This document shows, one piece after another, positions 50,621 to 62,525 of a DNA stretch of 64,000 nt. The notes below the pieces were generated by a model that was not told the origin of the DNA, made no database searches, and worked only from the letters and a program-made list of their open reading frames with translations. The number at the start of each line of letters is the position of its first letter. Positions within the stretch are counted from its first letter, which is position 1. The DNA is from an uncultured Methylococcaceae bacterium (GTDB lineage Bacteria > Pseudomonadota > Gammaproteobacteria > Methylococcales > Methylomonadaceae). The stretch covers positions 1 to 64,000 of the forward strand of contig CAIPDT010000021.1 in NCBI GenBank assembly GCA_903863905.1, read 5' to 3'. Made by a program: the position numbers and the translations under genes.

Positions 50621-50736
50621 TGGGCTGACTTAAGTGTTTAAACAGAACCCGCCTGATTTAAAGTACATAGACTTGAAAAAAAATCTTACGTCCCCACATT
50701 GTTTGCAATCGTTTTTAACCCTTTTAGGAATAGTAT

Positions 50737-52699
50737 TGTGACTGTTGAAACAAAAAAAGAAACCCTTGGCTTTCAAACTGAAGTAAAACACCTGCTCCAT
50801 TTAATGATTCACTCCTTGTACAGCAACAAGGAAATCTTTCTCCGCGAATTAATCTCTAATGCCTCTGATGCGGCGGATAAATTGCGCTTTGAAGCATTAT
50901 CAAATGATGCTTTATATGAAGGCGACAGTGAACTTAAAATCCGTATAGAATTCGATAAAGAAAAAAACACCATCACTATCATTGATAACGGCATTGGTAT
51001 GACCCGTGCCGAAGTTCAAGAACATATCGGTACCATTGCAAAATCAGGCACCAAGCAATTCTTTGAAGCCCTAACGGGTGAACAAGCGAAAGACAGTGAG
51101 TTAATCGGTCAATTTGGTGTAGGCTTTTATTCTGCGTTTATTGTGGCTGATAAAGTCACCTTAACGACTCGTAAAGCCGGTGCTGATAAAGATCAAGGCA
51201 CGCGTTGGGAATCAGCCGGTGAAGGCGACTACACGATTGAAGCAGTAGAAAAAGCCACTCGTGGTACTGAAATCGTTTTACATCTAAAAGAAGCAGAAGC
51301 AGAATTCTTAGACGGTTACCGTATTCGTTCTATCGTTAGAAAATTCTCTGATCATATCTCTTTACCTATCGTGATGGATAAAGAAGCACTGCCTTCTTAT
51401 GAAGATGAAGACGAAGAGGGCGAAGAGGGCGCAGCAGAAAAAGCTGAAAAAATCGTAGCGCCAATTGAAGAGGAAACGATTAACAGTGCATCTGCGTTAT
51501 GGACTAAAGCGCGTCAAGAAATTTCAGATGACGATTACAATCAATTTTACAAGCATGTCGGTCATGATTTCCAAGATCCTTTGACGCATGTCCACAGTAA
51601 AGTAGAGGGCACGAACGAATATACCTTATTGTTATATACGCCAGCGCGTGCGCCGTTTGATTTATGGGATAGAGATGCGAAACATGGGGTAAAACTTTAT
51701 ATTCGTAAAGTCTTTATTACTGATGATGCTGAGCAATTAATGCCACGTTATTTGCGTTTTATCAGAGGGATTATCGACGCAAACTCTTTACCGTTAAATG
51801 TATCGAGAGAAATTCTGCAACAAAGTAAGCAAATCAGTGCCATTAAGACGGGTGCGGTTAAAAAAGTCTTAGGCATGTTAGAAGGTTTGGCTAAAAACGA
51901 ACCTGAAAAGTATGAAACGTTCTGGGCACAATTTGGTAACGTAATTAAAGAAGGCCCAATTGAAGATCATCCGAATAAAGAGCGCGTGGCTAAATTATTA
52001 CGTTTTGCCTCTACGCATACTGACACGGATAAACAAGAAGTCTCTTTAGAAGATTACGTAAGCCGAATGAAAGAAGGCCAAGAGCATATTTATTATGTGA
52101 CGGCGGATAGTTTTGCAGCGGCAAAAAATAGTCCTCATTTAGAAATCTTCCGTAAGAAAGGTATCGAGGTTTTATTATTGTCTGATCGTATTGATGAATG
52201 GTTAGTGTCTAACTTGGATGAATTTGACGGTAAGCATTTACAGTCGGTCGCTAAAGGGGATTTAAACTTAGGCAGTTTGGATGATACTAAAGAAGAAGAT
52301 AAAGCCGCTCAAGAAGAAGTGACTAAAGACTTTGAAAGCGTGTTAACTCAAATAAAAGAAGTGTTGGCTGATAAAGTTAGTGAAGTTCGATTGAGTCATC
52401 GTTTAACGGCATCACCTGCGTGTTTGGTGGCAGACGTTTACGGCATGAGTCTTAACATGGAAAGAATCATGAAAGAGGCCGGTCAATCAATGGGCTTTGG
52501 TGGTAAAAAACCTATCTTTGAAATCAATCCGACTCATGCTTTAGTGGTGCGTTTAAAAGCGGAACAAGATGACGCGCGTTTTGCTGATTTAGCGAATATC
52601 TTGTTTGACCAAGCGATCTTAAGCGAAGGTGGTCATTTAGATGATCCTTCTGCGTTTGTACATAAGTTAAATGGCTTGTTACAAAGTTTGTTAAGTTAA
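50737..52699 (+). CDS. htpG: Chaperone Hsp90 family, HtpG
   Basis: [42 protein letters not shown] start at 50737 preferred. Confidence 0.97.
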
Positions 52700-52744
52700 G
52701 CTAACTTAAGTTTCAGTTAATTTAAGCTCAACTGAGTAGCAATT

Positions 52745-52776
52745 AAAAAAGGCTGGCGCAATCCAGCCTTTTTTTT
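52745..52776 (+). terminator. Intrinsic terminator after htpG
   Basis: AAAAAAGGCTGG-cgcaat-CCAGCCTTTTTTTT. Confidence 0.95.
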
Positions 52777-52833
52777 GTGCGTAAAGATATTACAATGGTG
52801 CCCGGTGGTACTCATTAATTAATAGGATAGAAA

Positions 52834-53139
52834 ATGACAGAAAACGTTTCAAGCAATAAAGTAGCTTACTGGCATCCAAAGGCAGGTAACTCGATTGCGG
52901 GCATTATTAAAGGCGGTGGTGCAGATGAAGAGGCGCTGTATGATGAACTTAAAATGTTATTGTTGCAGGAAGATAACGGTGCCGTGGTGGCTGTGGAGTT
53001 AAATCGGTATTTAATCCACAGTTTGAAACTCAATAATGTCGTTATCGGGGATGCTATCAAAGTAACCTTTCACGGTAAAGAGCAGAAAAATAGTGGTCGG
53101 TCTTTTAATCGTTACACCTTAGTATTAGATAAGGGGTAA
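52834..53139 (+). CDS. Hypothetical protein, 101 aa
   Basis: Complete ORF with upstream spacing; GDAIKVTFHGKEQKNSGRSFNRYTL block suggests a small beta-rich fold. Confidence 0.6.
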   Translation: MTENVSSNKVAYWHPKAGNSIAGIIKGGGADEEALYDELKMLLLQEDNGAVVAVELNRYLIHSLKLNNVVIGDAIKVTFHGKEQKNSGRSFNRYTLVLDKG

Positions 53140-53179
53140 CGATTTTCACAAGGAGAATTGGTTTTTTTGACAAACCTGT

Positions 53180-56100
53180 TTAGACTACAATCCATCGTTC
53201 CAACGTGGTTAACAATTCTTTTGTATTAATGGGTTTGCCGGCAAAATCATTCATACCAGCGTCTATGCAGCGTTTTCTATCTTCGTCTGTTACGCTAGCG
53301 CTAAAAGCAATCACTGGCAATTGTACATGGCGTGGGTTTTTACGGAGTTCAATAGTCGCTTCATAACCATTCATGTCAGGCATGTGCAAATCCATTAATA
53401 CGATATCAAAAGAGGTTTCCGCTAATGCTTCTAATGCCTCTAAACCATTATCGGCTAGCACTACGCTAACACCATAACGTGTCAGTATCTCTTTAATAAT
53501 CTTTTGGTTGAAAGTGTTATCTTCTACCACTAGAATTTTTATGTCGTTAAGCCCCGATCCGAGGGTTTCTATAGTTAATTGAGGTGTATCAACCCTAGAT
53601 GAAGGCTCTAATAGTAATGTCAATTCAAAGTTAAAACGGCTACCTAATTCAAGAGTGCTGATTAAGGTAATATGACTGCCCATTAAATGCAATAGTTCTT
53701 GGCTAATGACTAATCCCAGTCCAGTACCTTCAGCATGCCTGGAAAAACCATCGTCTACTTGGCTGAATGGTTGAAATAGTTGATCTTGTTGCTCTGCACT
53801 AATGCCGATACCCGTGTCGATGATAGAAAATAATAACCGTGCCTTAGTCTCATCAAGTTTTTTCAGGGTGACGCTTAATCTAACCACACCCTGTTTAGTA
53901 AATTTGATGGCATTACCGAGTAGATTAACCAGTACTTGTCTCAAGCGGATACTATCACCAACCAAATTATTAGGTATATTATCTGCTATGTTTAACGTTA
54001 ACACGAGACCTTTTGTCTGTGCAATTCTAAGAAATAGGTTGTAGATAGACGTGAGCAAATCATTTAGATGAAAAGGTGTGGAAATAATACTCATGCGTCC
54101 CGCTTCTAGTTTGGATAAGTCTAGAATGTCGTTAAGGATGTCCATTAGATTATTGGAAGCTGTATTGATGTCCTGTAAATAAGCCCGAGTCTCTGTCGGT
54201 ATCTCATCAAATAAAGCCAGATCAGAAAAACCGATGATAGCATTCATTGGAGTGCGTATTTCATGAGACATATTGGCTAGAAACTGCGATTTTGTTTTGG
54301 CAAGTTTTTCAGCTTTTTCTTTTGCTGCCCATAATAACGCTTCGTTTTGTTTGCGTTCAGTAATGTCCATAAAACTAACGACGCAGCCGATAATTTCTTC
54401 GTCTTTTTTAATAGGATGGGATTGGTATTGAACAGAAAAGCTCGTGCCATCTTTGCGCCAGAATACTTCGTTATCTATAGTGGCAATAGTTTCGCCATGC
54501 AAGGCTCTGTAAATAGGGCATTTCTCGATATCATAGGGTGAACCATCCTCATGAGAATAATGAATTAATTGATGGCTGTTTTTACCCAGAACCTCTTGTA
54601 AGGTAAAACCTAGAATGGTTAAGGCTGAGATATTTATAAATGTACAGTTTCCGTCGATACCGATACCGTAAATACCTTCACCGGTAGCATTGAGTATTAA
54701 GTTTAAACGCTCATGAAATTGTTCTTTCTCTTTTAGGGCTGCATAAGTAAGGTTATGTTGTTGTTCAAGTTCTTGAGTACGTTGGCTGACTAATTGTTGT
54801 AACCGCTGTGAACGCCCTGACAGCAATACTGTAATCATAGTGATAAGGTTGGTGAGTACTAGGCCGGCAACCAAAATTAGAGAGGTGAAGTTGGATTGGT
54901 GATTGATGAAATAGTTCTGATTAGGCACGGCTTCAAATTGCCAGACTCGATTGCCGAAGGGTAAGTTAAGGCGACTGCTTAAGGTTTTTTCAGTGCTAAA
55001 CCAAGTTTCTTTCTGTATAACTAAAGGTGAGGGAAATGACTCATCATTAGAAAATAATAGTTGCATGGCCGGCGGGGCGGAACTGTCGATTAATCGATAA
55101 GAAATGCCTTGGGTGTTTTTGTTTTTAAGCGCTGAGGTAACCATGTTCTCTGTTCTGATTATGCCAACGACGTAACCTAAAATAGTGCTGCGTTTTTCTT
55201 CTAGGGTTAGATGAGGGCGATCTTTAGCATAGAGAGGCGTTACTGCAAGTACGCTATATTGACTTTTATCTTGAACTAGTTTGATGCGTGGGGTTATGGT
55301 AAGTTCACCTGTATCTGTGGCGATCTTGAGCGCTTCTAATCGCATGGGTTCTGATGAAATATCAAAGCCTAACGCTTTTTCGTTGCCTTGATAAGGCTCT
55401 GTATAGGTTATTGGTACATAGCTAGTTCGATCCTTGGCACGTAATGGTTGTCGGTTAGCGTCTAATTCGTAGATTTGGAAGTTAGGAAAGCCTTGTTTTT
55501 GGATTGATTTTTCAAATGATTCACGGGCAGAGTCTTGAATTAGAGGGTCCCAACTCATACTTTGTATGTCTTGATAGTCTTTTAATAAATTTTTGGTATA
55601 AAGAGTAAACTCTTCGCTGCTGATGACTGATGCGTGTAAAAAGAAACTTTTGAGTGCACCTAAAATATGAATATCATTATCAAGTCCGGTTTGCAGTGAA
55701 TGGTTGATGTCTTTAGTCTGTTGATCAAATTCTAATTCGATTCGTGCATCGCTAGATCGCGATTCATAAATAATAGCCGTTGTCGTTATTATAAGCATCG
55801 CCAGTATTGGTAGCGATATTGCTAGTCTTCGGTTATGCCAATCATCGGTGTTCTGTTGTAGCCAAGCTAACGCTATTGGTGTAAAAATGATGGCCCCTGA
55901 GACATCTCCAGACCACCATGTTAACCAGTTGTTTAAGGCGTTTTCTATGGGGAGTTGGCCAGTAGCCACTAGCATGGATATGGATAAGGTCGAATTAAGA
56001 AGTGTGCTTAACACGCCTCCATAAAAAAGGAACCATAATATCTCTTTTTCGCGCGTAAGTGCGTTTGGAAAGCCAGCATAGCGTTTAACACAATAAGCGC

Positions 56101-56437
56101 CTGTTAACGCTTGTAAGGTTGCACAACTACTGATGAATAATATTGAGAGTAATGAATTGAGGTTTCCTGATGCGAAAGTGGGGGCTATGGGGTTAAGGCC
56201 ATTAATCAGGAAAGCGCCTAGTAGAATGCCAGGCCAAACGCGGGTGCCGTAGATTAAAATACCGGCTAAGGCAATGCCGGCAGGCGGCCAGACTGGTGAG
56301 GCATAATAACCTAAAAATATAGTCAGTAAATAACCCAACTTTCCAGCAATAAAGTAGGCTACAGTCATGGCAACAATGGGTGTTAGCCGCGTAATGAGTT
56401 CTCCTTGTTTGTTAACATATTTGATGGTCATATTCAT
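53180..56437 (-). CDS. Hybrid sensor histidine kinase: MASE1-CHASE-PAS-HisKA-HATPase-REC
   Basis: N-terminal TM MASE1-like (PVWPPAGIALAGILIYGTRVWPGILLGAF), CHASE, PAS, H box FLANMSHEIRTPMNAIIGFSDLA, REC DIVLMDLHMPDMNGYEA. Confidence 0.92.
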   Translation of the reverse strand: MNMTIKYVNKQGELITRLTPIVAMTVAYFIAGKLGYLLTIFLGYYASPVWPPAGIALAGILIYGTRVWPGILLGAFLINGLNPIAPTFASGNLNSLLSILFISSCATLQALTGAYCVKRYAGFPNALTREKEILWFLFYGGVLSTLLNSTLSISMLVATGQLPIENALNNWLTWWSGDVSGAIIFTPIALAWLQQNTDDWHNRRLAISLPILAMLIITTTAIIYESRSSDARIELEFDQQTKDINHSLQTGLDNDIHILGALKSFFLHASVISSEEFTLYTKNLLKDYQDIQSMSWDPLIQDSARESFEKSIQKQGFPNFQIYELDANRQPLRAKDRTSYVPITYTEPYQGNEKALGFDISSEPMRLEALKIATDTGELTITPRIKLVQDKSQYSVLAVTPLYAKDRPHLTLEEKRSTILGYVVGIIRTENMVTSALKNKNTQGISYRLIDSSAPPAMQLLFSNDESFPSPLVIQKETWFSTEKTLSSRLNLPFGNRVWQFEAVPNQNYFINHQSNFTSLILVAGLVLTNLITMITVLLSGRSQRLQQLVSQRTQELEQQHNLTYAALKEKEQFHERLNLILNATGEGIYGIGIDGNCTFINISALTILGFTLQEVLGKNSHQLIHYSHEDGSPYDIEKCPIYRALHGETIATIDNEVFWRKDGTSFSVQYQSHPIKKDEEIIGCVVSFMDITERKQNEALLWAAKEKAEKLAKTKSQFLANMSHEIRTPMNAIIGFSDLALFDEIPTETRAYLQDINTASNNLMDILNDILDLSKLEAGRMSIISTPFHLNDLLTSIYNLFLRIAQTKGLVLTLNIADNIPNNLVGDSIRLRQVLVNLLGNAIKFTKQGVVRLSVTLKKLDETKARLLFSIIDTGIGISAEQQDQLFQPFSQVDDGFSRHAEGTGLGLVISQELLHLMGSHITLISTLELGSRFNFELTLLLEPSSRVDTPQLTIETLGSGLNDIKILVVEDNTFNQKIIKEILTRYGVSVVLADNGLEALEALAETSFDIVLMDLHMPDMNGYEATIELRKNPRHVQLPVIAFSASVTDEDRKRCIDAGMNDFAGKPINTKELLTTLERWIVV

Positions 56438-56549
56438 CCTTATCGAATATAAAGCAAAACGCGATGCTCAACTTTAAATAAATTGAAGACAAGGCCTCAA
56501 CTCCGGTAAAGTTGTTCTACCAAAAGCAACTTTCTGAGGGAGAAGCGCC

Positions 56550-56663
56550 ATGCCAGTAGACGATTTTATCATTTATGTGTATTGCTGTGTAGACGACATC
56601 TGCCGGACAATTTTCGCTAAAGCCACTCCTACAATTCGACAAATTATTAACTGTGAACAGTGA
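56550..56663 (+). pseudogene. 37-codon remnant resembling a transposase N-terminus (IS982-like)
   Basis: ATGCCAGTAGACGATTTT... encodes MPVDDFIIYVYCCVDDICRTIFAKATPTIRQIINCEQ*. Confidence 0.4.
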
Positions 56664-56809
56664 TATTTGGAACCATGCCATTCCCTCTTATTTCATGCAA
56701 TGACTTATGCAATGATTAATATTAGATAAAGACTAACGAGTCGTATAAAGCTGTATAACAAAGTCCATGAGTAAAACTTTGGATTAAAACTTTACGGGGG
56801 CGGGGCTTA

Positions 56810-58570
56810 TCAATGAGCATCCGCTAAAGCAAGCAAGCGCTCCAAGCCGATGGGTTCTTCTTGTAAAAGAGGGATAACTGCAAAACGGGTGGCGTGTTTA
56901 GCGACGGCATTGATTTCGGGCAATTCATTAGCCGCACGTTGTTTTAACAACGATGACTGTACCGGAGTGACGGCAATACAGTTATTAATAACCCAAGCCC
57001 ACGGTTCAATTCCCGCACGTCTAAGGTCCGCTTGTAGATTAGCGGCTTCTAAAACCGGTGTTGTTTCTGCCAGAGTGACTAGCAATACCTTGGTTTGCTT
57101 AGGATCTTGCAGTTGCATCATTGGAGTTAAGTAATGTTCCGCCGTGCCGGCTTGTCGGCTCACTTCACGGTGATAAGCGCCTGTGGCATCCAGCAATAAT
57201 AAAGTATGGCCGGTGGGTGCGGTATCCATGATGACAAATTTCTGCCCCGCTTCAAGAATAATACGCGAAAAAGCTTGGAACACGGCGATTTCTTCGGTAC
57301 ACGGTGAGCGCAAATCTTCTTCTAATAACGCACGGCCTTGGGTATCTAAGAGTACGCCTTTGCTTTCTAAAACTTGCTGGCGATAGCGTTCGGTTTCGGC
57401 CTGTGGGTTGATACGACTGACACTCAGATTATCTAATTGACCGCTTAATGTTTCGGTTAAATTAGCCGCAGGGTCCGAGGTGGTCAGGTGGACGGGTAAC
57501 CCGCGTTTTGCTAAGGCCACGGCAATGGCCGCGGCTAAGGTGGTTTTACCAACACCGCCTTTACCCATTAACATCACTAAGCCATGTCCTTCGGTAGCAA
57601 TCTCATCAATCAGGATGGTTAAGTTGGGCAACTTGAGGTCATCGATCTGAACGGTACTGACTGGGTAACTGTTTGTGGTTTTGCTTAGTAATTGCCTCAA
57701 AGCACTTAGGCCTACCAAGTTAAAAGCTTTAAGTTCGATTTGATCAAGAGGGAGTTTTTTAAGAACTTCCGGTATTTCCGCCAAGGCTTGTTGTTCACGC
57801 TGATTGATGGCGGCGGCTAATGGATCTTGTGCCGCTTCTGTGGCTGGCAAAATGCCATTAACAATTAAATATTGTTCTGATAAACCAATAGAATTTAGTT
57901 CCTGATGGGTGCGAGCCACTTCTCGTAATGTCGCGGCCTGGGGCCTTGCTACTAATATTAAACGGCTTCTTTTAGGATCGGCTAAGGCGGCAACGGCCTC
58001 TTTATATTGACTGCGTTGTTTTTCTAAACCCGCTAAAGGTCCCAAACAAGAAGCATCTCCTTTACCGGCTTCTAAAAAGCCAGTCCAAGCGCCGGGTAAT
58101 TGAAGTAAACGAATCGTATGGCCGGTGGGGGCGGTATCAAAAACGATGTGATCGTAAGCGGCGGTTAAAGTGGAATCCGTTAAGAGTTCGGTAAATTCGT
58201 CGAAGGCCGCGATTTCGGTCGTGCAGGCACCAGAGAGTTGTTCTTCGATACTGTTAACCACGGCTTCTGGTAATAAGCCACGCACTGGCCCCACAATCCG
58301 GTCTCGATAAGTTTGAGCGGCGACTTGTGGATCAATCTCTAAAGCTGATAAGCCCAGCACGGCCGAGATAGGGGTGATTTGGTTACCGATGCTGACCCCG
58401 AAAACTTGTCCTACATTAGAGGCGGGATCGGTACTGACTAATAAAACCTTTTTGCCCTCGTCCGTTAATTGAATAGCGGTGGCACAGGAGATTGAGGTTT
58501 TACCTACACCTCCTTTTCCAGTAAAAAACAGAAAACGCGGTGGTTGCTTTAAAAACAGTCGATCAGTCAT
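56810..58570 (-). CDS. arsA: Arsenical pump-driving ATPase
   Basis: Two P-loops (FTGKGGVGKTSISCA, MGKGGVGKTTLAAA), two DTAPTGHT motifs. Confidence 0.95.
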   Translation of the reverse strand: MTDRLFLKQPPRFLFFTGKGGVGKTSISCATAIQLTDEGKKVLLVSTDPASNVGQVFGVSIGNQITPISAVLGLSALEIDPQVAAQTYRDRIVGPVRGLLPEAVVNSIEEQLSGACTTEIAAFDEFTELLTDSTLTAAYDHIVFDTAPTGHTIRLLQLPGAWTGFLEAGKGDASCLGPLAGLEKQRSQYKEAVAALADPKRSRLILVARPQAATLREVARTHQELNSIGLSEQYLIVNGILPATEAAQDPLAAAINQREQQALAEIPEVLKKLPLDQIELKAFNLVGLSALRQLLSKTTNSYPVSTVQIDDLKLPNLTILIDEIATEGHGLVMLMGKGGVGKTTLAAAIAVALAKRGLPVHLTTSDPAANLTETLSGQLDNLSVSRINPQAETERYRQQVLESKGVLLDTQGRALLEEDLRSPCTEEIAVFQAFSRIILEAGQKFVIMDTAPTGHTLLLLDATGAYHREVSRQAGTAEHYLTPMMQLQDPKQTKVLLVTLAETTPVLEAANLQADLRRAGIEPWAWVINNCIAVTPVQSSLLKQRAANELPEINAVAKHATRFAVIPLLQEEPIGLERLLALADAH

Positions 58571-58593
58571 CTTGATAACGCCTACTTAATAAA

Positions 58594-58950
58594 TTAACAG
58601 CAACTGCTACCGCTGCAGCATTTTGATTCTGCCTTTTCTGCAGTGTCAGTGATATCTGCCCAACGGGCCAGTTCAACTCTTGTTGGATAGCGTCCGGCTA
58701 AAGCGATGTCGCCATCGACTAAAATCAACGGTAACGCTTCGGCGCCAGAACGTTCTAAATAGCTTTTTACTAACGGGTTTTCTGCGAAAGCCATCGGTTG
58801 TTGCGCTAAATTAAAGCGTTCAAGAGTCACGCCATTTTGTTTAACCCAATCAGCGTCCGCTGAAAATTCAACTAAATGTTGGTCTACTTCAACACCACAT
58901 ACACCGGTGCTGCAGCATAAGGCGGGGTCAAAAACTTGAATCGATGTCAT
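58594..58950 (-). CDS. arsD: Arsenite metallochaperone
   Basis: N-terminal CCSTGVCG and C-terminal KCCSGSSCC cysteine clusters. Confidence 0.94.
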   Translation of the reverse strand: MTSIQVFDPALCCSTGVCGVEVDQHLVEFSADADWVKQNGVTLERFNLAQQPMAFAENPLVKSYLERSGAEALPLILVDGDIALAGRYPTRVELARWADITDTAEKAESKCCSGSSCC

Positions 58951-58968
58951 GAGAAAATTCCTTAAGGT

Positions 58969-59448
58969 TTAGGGTAATAAAGTGCCGATACGATCCAGTT
59001 CAACTTTTAAACGGGCGGGGTCTAGCTTTAATTCTTCTAGCGGTAAGGCCAAAAATTGTTCAATGCGATACCGTAAGATACCAAAAGCGGTTTCAAAAGC
59101 GGCTTTTATTTCTGCTTCGGTTCCTTCTGCATGGGCGGGATCTTCTACGCCCCAGTGGCTACGTAAAGCGTTGCCTAAATACACGGGACAGGTTTCGTTA
59201 GCCGCATTTCCGCATACACTCAATACGATATCGGGGACCAAGGGGAGATCATTCCATGATTTGCTGTAATAACCTTCGATAGAGATTTCTTTCTCTTTAA
59301 GTAAGGCGACGGCGCCGTTGTTTAAGCGTCCTAAAGGTTTACTGCCTGCACTAAGTCCATGCCAACCGGCCGGTGCAAGATGATTAAATAGCGCTTCACC
59401 CATCAGTGAGCGACAAGAATTGCCAGTACAAAGGAATAGGACGTTCAT
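58969..59448 (-). CDS. arsC: Arsenate reductase, low-MW phosphatase type
   Basis: VLFLCTGNSCRSLMGEAL P-loop; VLSVCGNAANETCPV. Confidence 0.92.
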   Translation of the reverse strand: MNVLFLCTGNSCRSLMGEALFNHLAPAGWHGLSAGSKPLGRLNNGAVALLKEKEISIEGYYSKSWNDLPLVPDIVLSVCGNAANETCPVYLGNALRSHWGVEDPAHAEGTEAEIKAAFETAFGILRYRIEQFLALPLEELKLDPARLKVELDRIGTLLP

Positions 59449-59524
59449 GGTTGAGGTCTCAATAAGTCATAGTAGGGTTTAGATTAAATTTGAGTCAGAT
59501 AGAGGGGCGTTTAGTCATCATCGC

Positions 59525-59851
59525 TTAGGCCTTCTCATCACAACAATGGCTTTCTATCCCACAGGGCACACCGGCACAACAGTTCTCGGTGAGAAAGCCT
59601 AACAGTTCATTCATCACTTTAAAGTTGGCCGAATAATAGATATAGCGACTTTCTTGGCGAGAGTTAACCAAGTTAGCGTAGGTCATTTCTTTAAGATGAA
59701 AGGACAAAGACGAGGGCGGAATGCCCGTCGTTTCGCTAATCTTACCCGCCGCCATCCCATCCGGGCCCACTTGGACTAAAGTGCGAAAAATGCTCAGCCT
59801 CGATTCTTGGGCTAAAGCAGAAAGAGTGATAACAGCTGTTTTATTTTCCAT
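59525..59851 (-). CDS. arsR: ArsR-type metalloregulator
   Basis: ArsR HTH (ISETTGIPPSSLSFHLKEMTYANLV) and C-terminal NCCAGVPC. Confidence 0.93.
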   Translation of the reverse strand: MENKTAVITLSALAQESRLSIFRTLVQVGPDGMAAGKISETTGIPPSSLSFHLKEMTYANLVNSRQESRYIYYSANFKVMNELLGFLTENCCAGVPCGIESHCCDEKA

Positions 59852-59871
59852 ATTTCAAGAATAATTGAAAT
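59852..59871. promoter_or_regulatory. Candidate ArsR operator
   Basis: ATTTCAA-N6-TTGAAAT perfect dyad directly upstream of the arsR ATG. Confidence 0.6.
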
Positions 59872-59917
59872 GAAGAGGTAAGTCAACTTTTAGTAGGGTA
59901 GTGCGTATCGGCATAGT

Positions 59918-60160
59918 GTGTGGGGTGCTTTAACTGATATTCCCCTCGGTGAAACGCTGACTTATTCGGCGTTGGCTAAAATCATTCATTCGTCTGCCCG
60001 TACGGTGGATAATGCCTGTAGAGATAATCCTTATCCGGTTGTTATTCCGTGTCATCGAGTGGTGTCGGTGTCTGGAATAGGCGGTTAGTGTGGTCAAACA
60101 GAGGGGGATTTAATGGTGATTAAGTACACATTACTGGTCAGAGAGCGCGTTATCAATTAA
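59918..60160 (+). pseudogene. 6-O-methylguanine-DNA methyltransferase C-terminal remnant
   Basis: Reads VWGALTDIPLGETLTYSALAKIIHSSARTVDNACRDNPYPVVIPCHRVVSVSGIGG-TAG-CGQTEGDLMVIKYTLLVRERVIN*; PCHRV active site present, N-terminus missing, in-frame TAG. Confidence 0.8.
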
Positions 60161-60181
60161 TCTGATAACGCGCTCTCTGAC
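60137..60181. repeat. Perfect 19-bp inverted repeat at the 3' end of pgm
   Basis: GTCAGAGAGCGCGTTATCA-attaatc-TGATAACGCGCTCTCTGAC. Confidence 0.95.
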
Positions 60182-60189
60182 TTAAGTGC

Positions 60190-61833
<1,644 letters not shown>

Positions 61834-61897
61834 TTAATGCGATAATTAATGTGGTTAATAAAGTACACCAAAATTCTTCTCTAGTGTAAATTTTAAT

Positions 61898-62440
61898 ATG
61901 TTGCGAATATTTTTAATATTGTGTTTAAGTGTGTCATCCAATGCTGTTTTTGCCGAAGAGGATGTTTGGCTGTTAATTGATACCAAGGCGCGTAAAATTG
62001 AGGTCAAAAAAGGTGATCAGACGATTGAAACCTTAAGCGCAATTGCGATTGGCCGGGGTGGAGCAGGATTAAAAAATCATCGGGGTGACAATATCACACC
62101 GTTTGGAAGTTATAAAATAGGTTGGGTGGGTGAAAAAAGTAGCTTTCGGCGCTTTTTTGGGTTAACTTACCCATCTGTTGAAGACGCAGAAAAAGCCTGG
62201 CATAAGGGAGTCATTGATAAACCGACTTATGATAGAATTTTGACTGCGCATCAATACAATCAAATACCACCTCAAAATACACCTTTAGGTGGTCAAATTG
62301 GTATTCATGGGCTTGGAAGTGCGAATCCTAAGATACACGAAGTATTCGATTGGACTCATGGATGTATCGCTTTAACGAATCCTCAAATTGATCATTTAAG
62401 TCAATTAGTTGAGACGGGGACTGTCGTTAAAATAAAATAA
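61898..62440 (+). CDS. L,D-transpeptidase (YkuD domain), periplasmic
   Basis: Signal peptide; IGIHGLGSANPKIHEVFDWTHGCIALTNPQID catalytic motif HGC. Confidence 0.9.
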   Translation: MLRIFLILCLSVSSNAVFAEEDVWLLIDTKARKIEVKKGDQTIETLSAIAIGRGGAGLKNHRGDNITPFGSYKIGWVGEKSSFRRFFGLTYPSVEDAEKAWHKGVIDKPTYDRILTAHQYNQIPPQNTPLGGQIGIHGLGSANPKIHEVFDWTHGCIALTNPQIDHLSQLVETGTVVKIK

Positions 62441-62525
62441 AGCTGGAAAAATTGAACATAGGCTGATAAAATCACCGCCAGCTATAATGTTTTTTGTAGT
62501 AATAACTCTGACTAAGGAAAATAAT

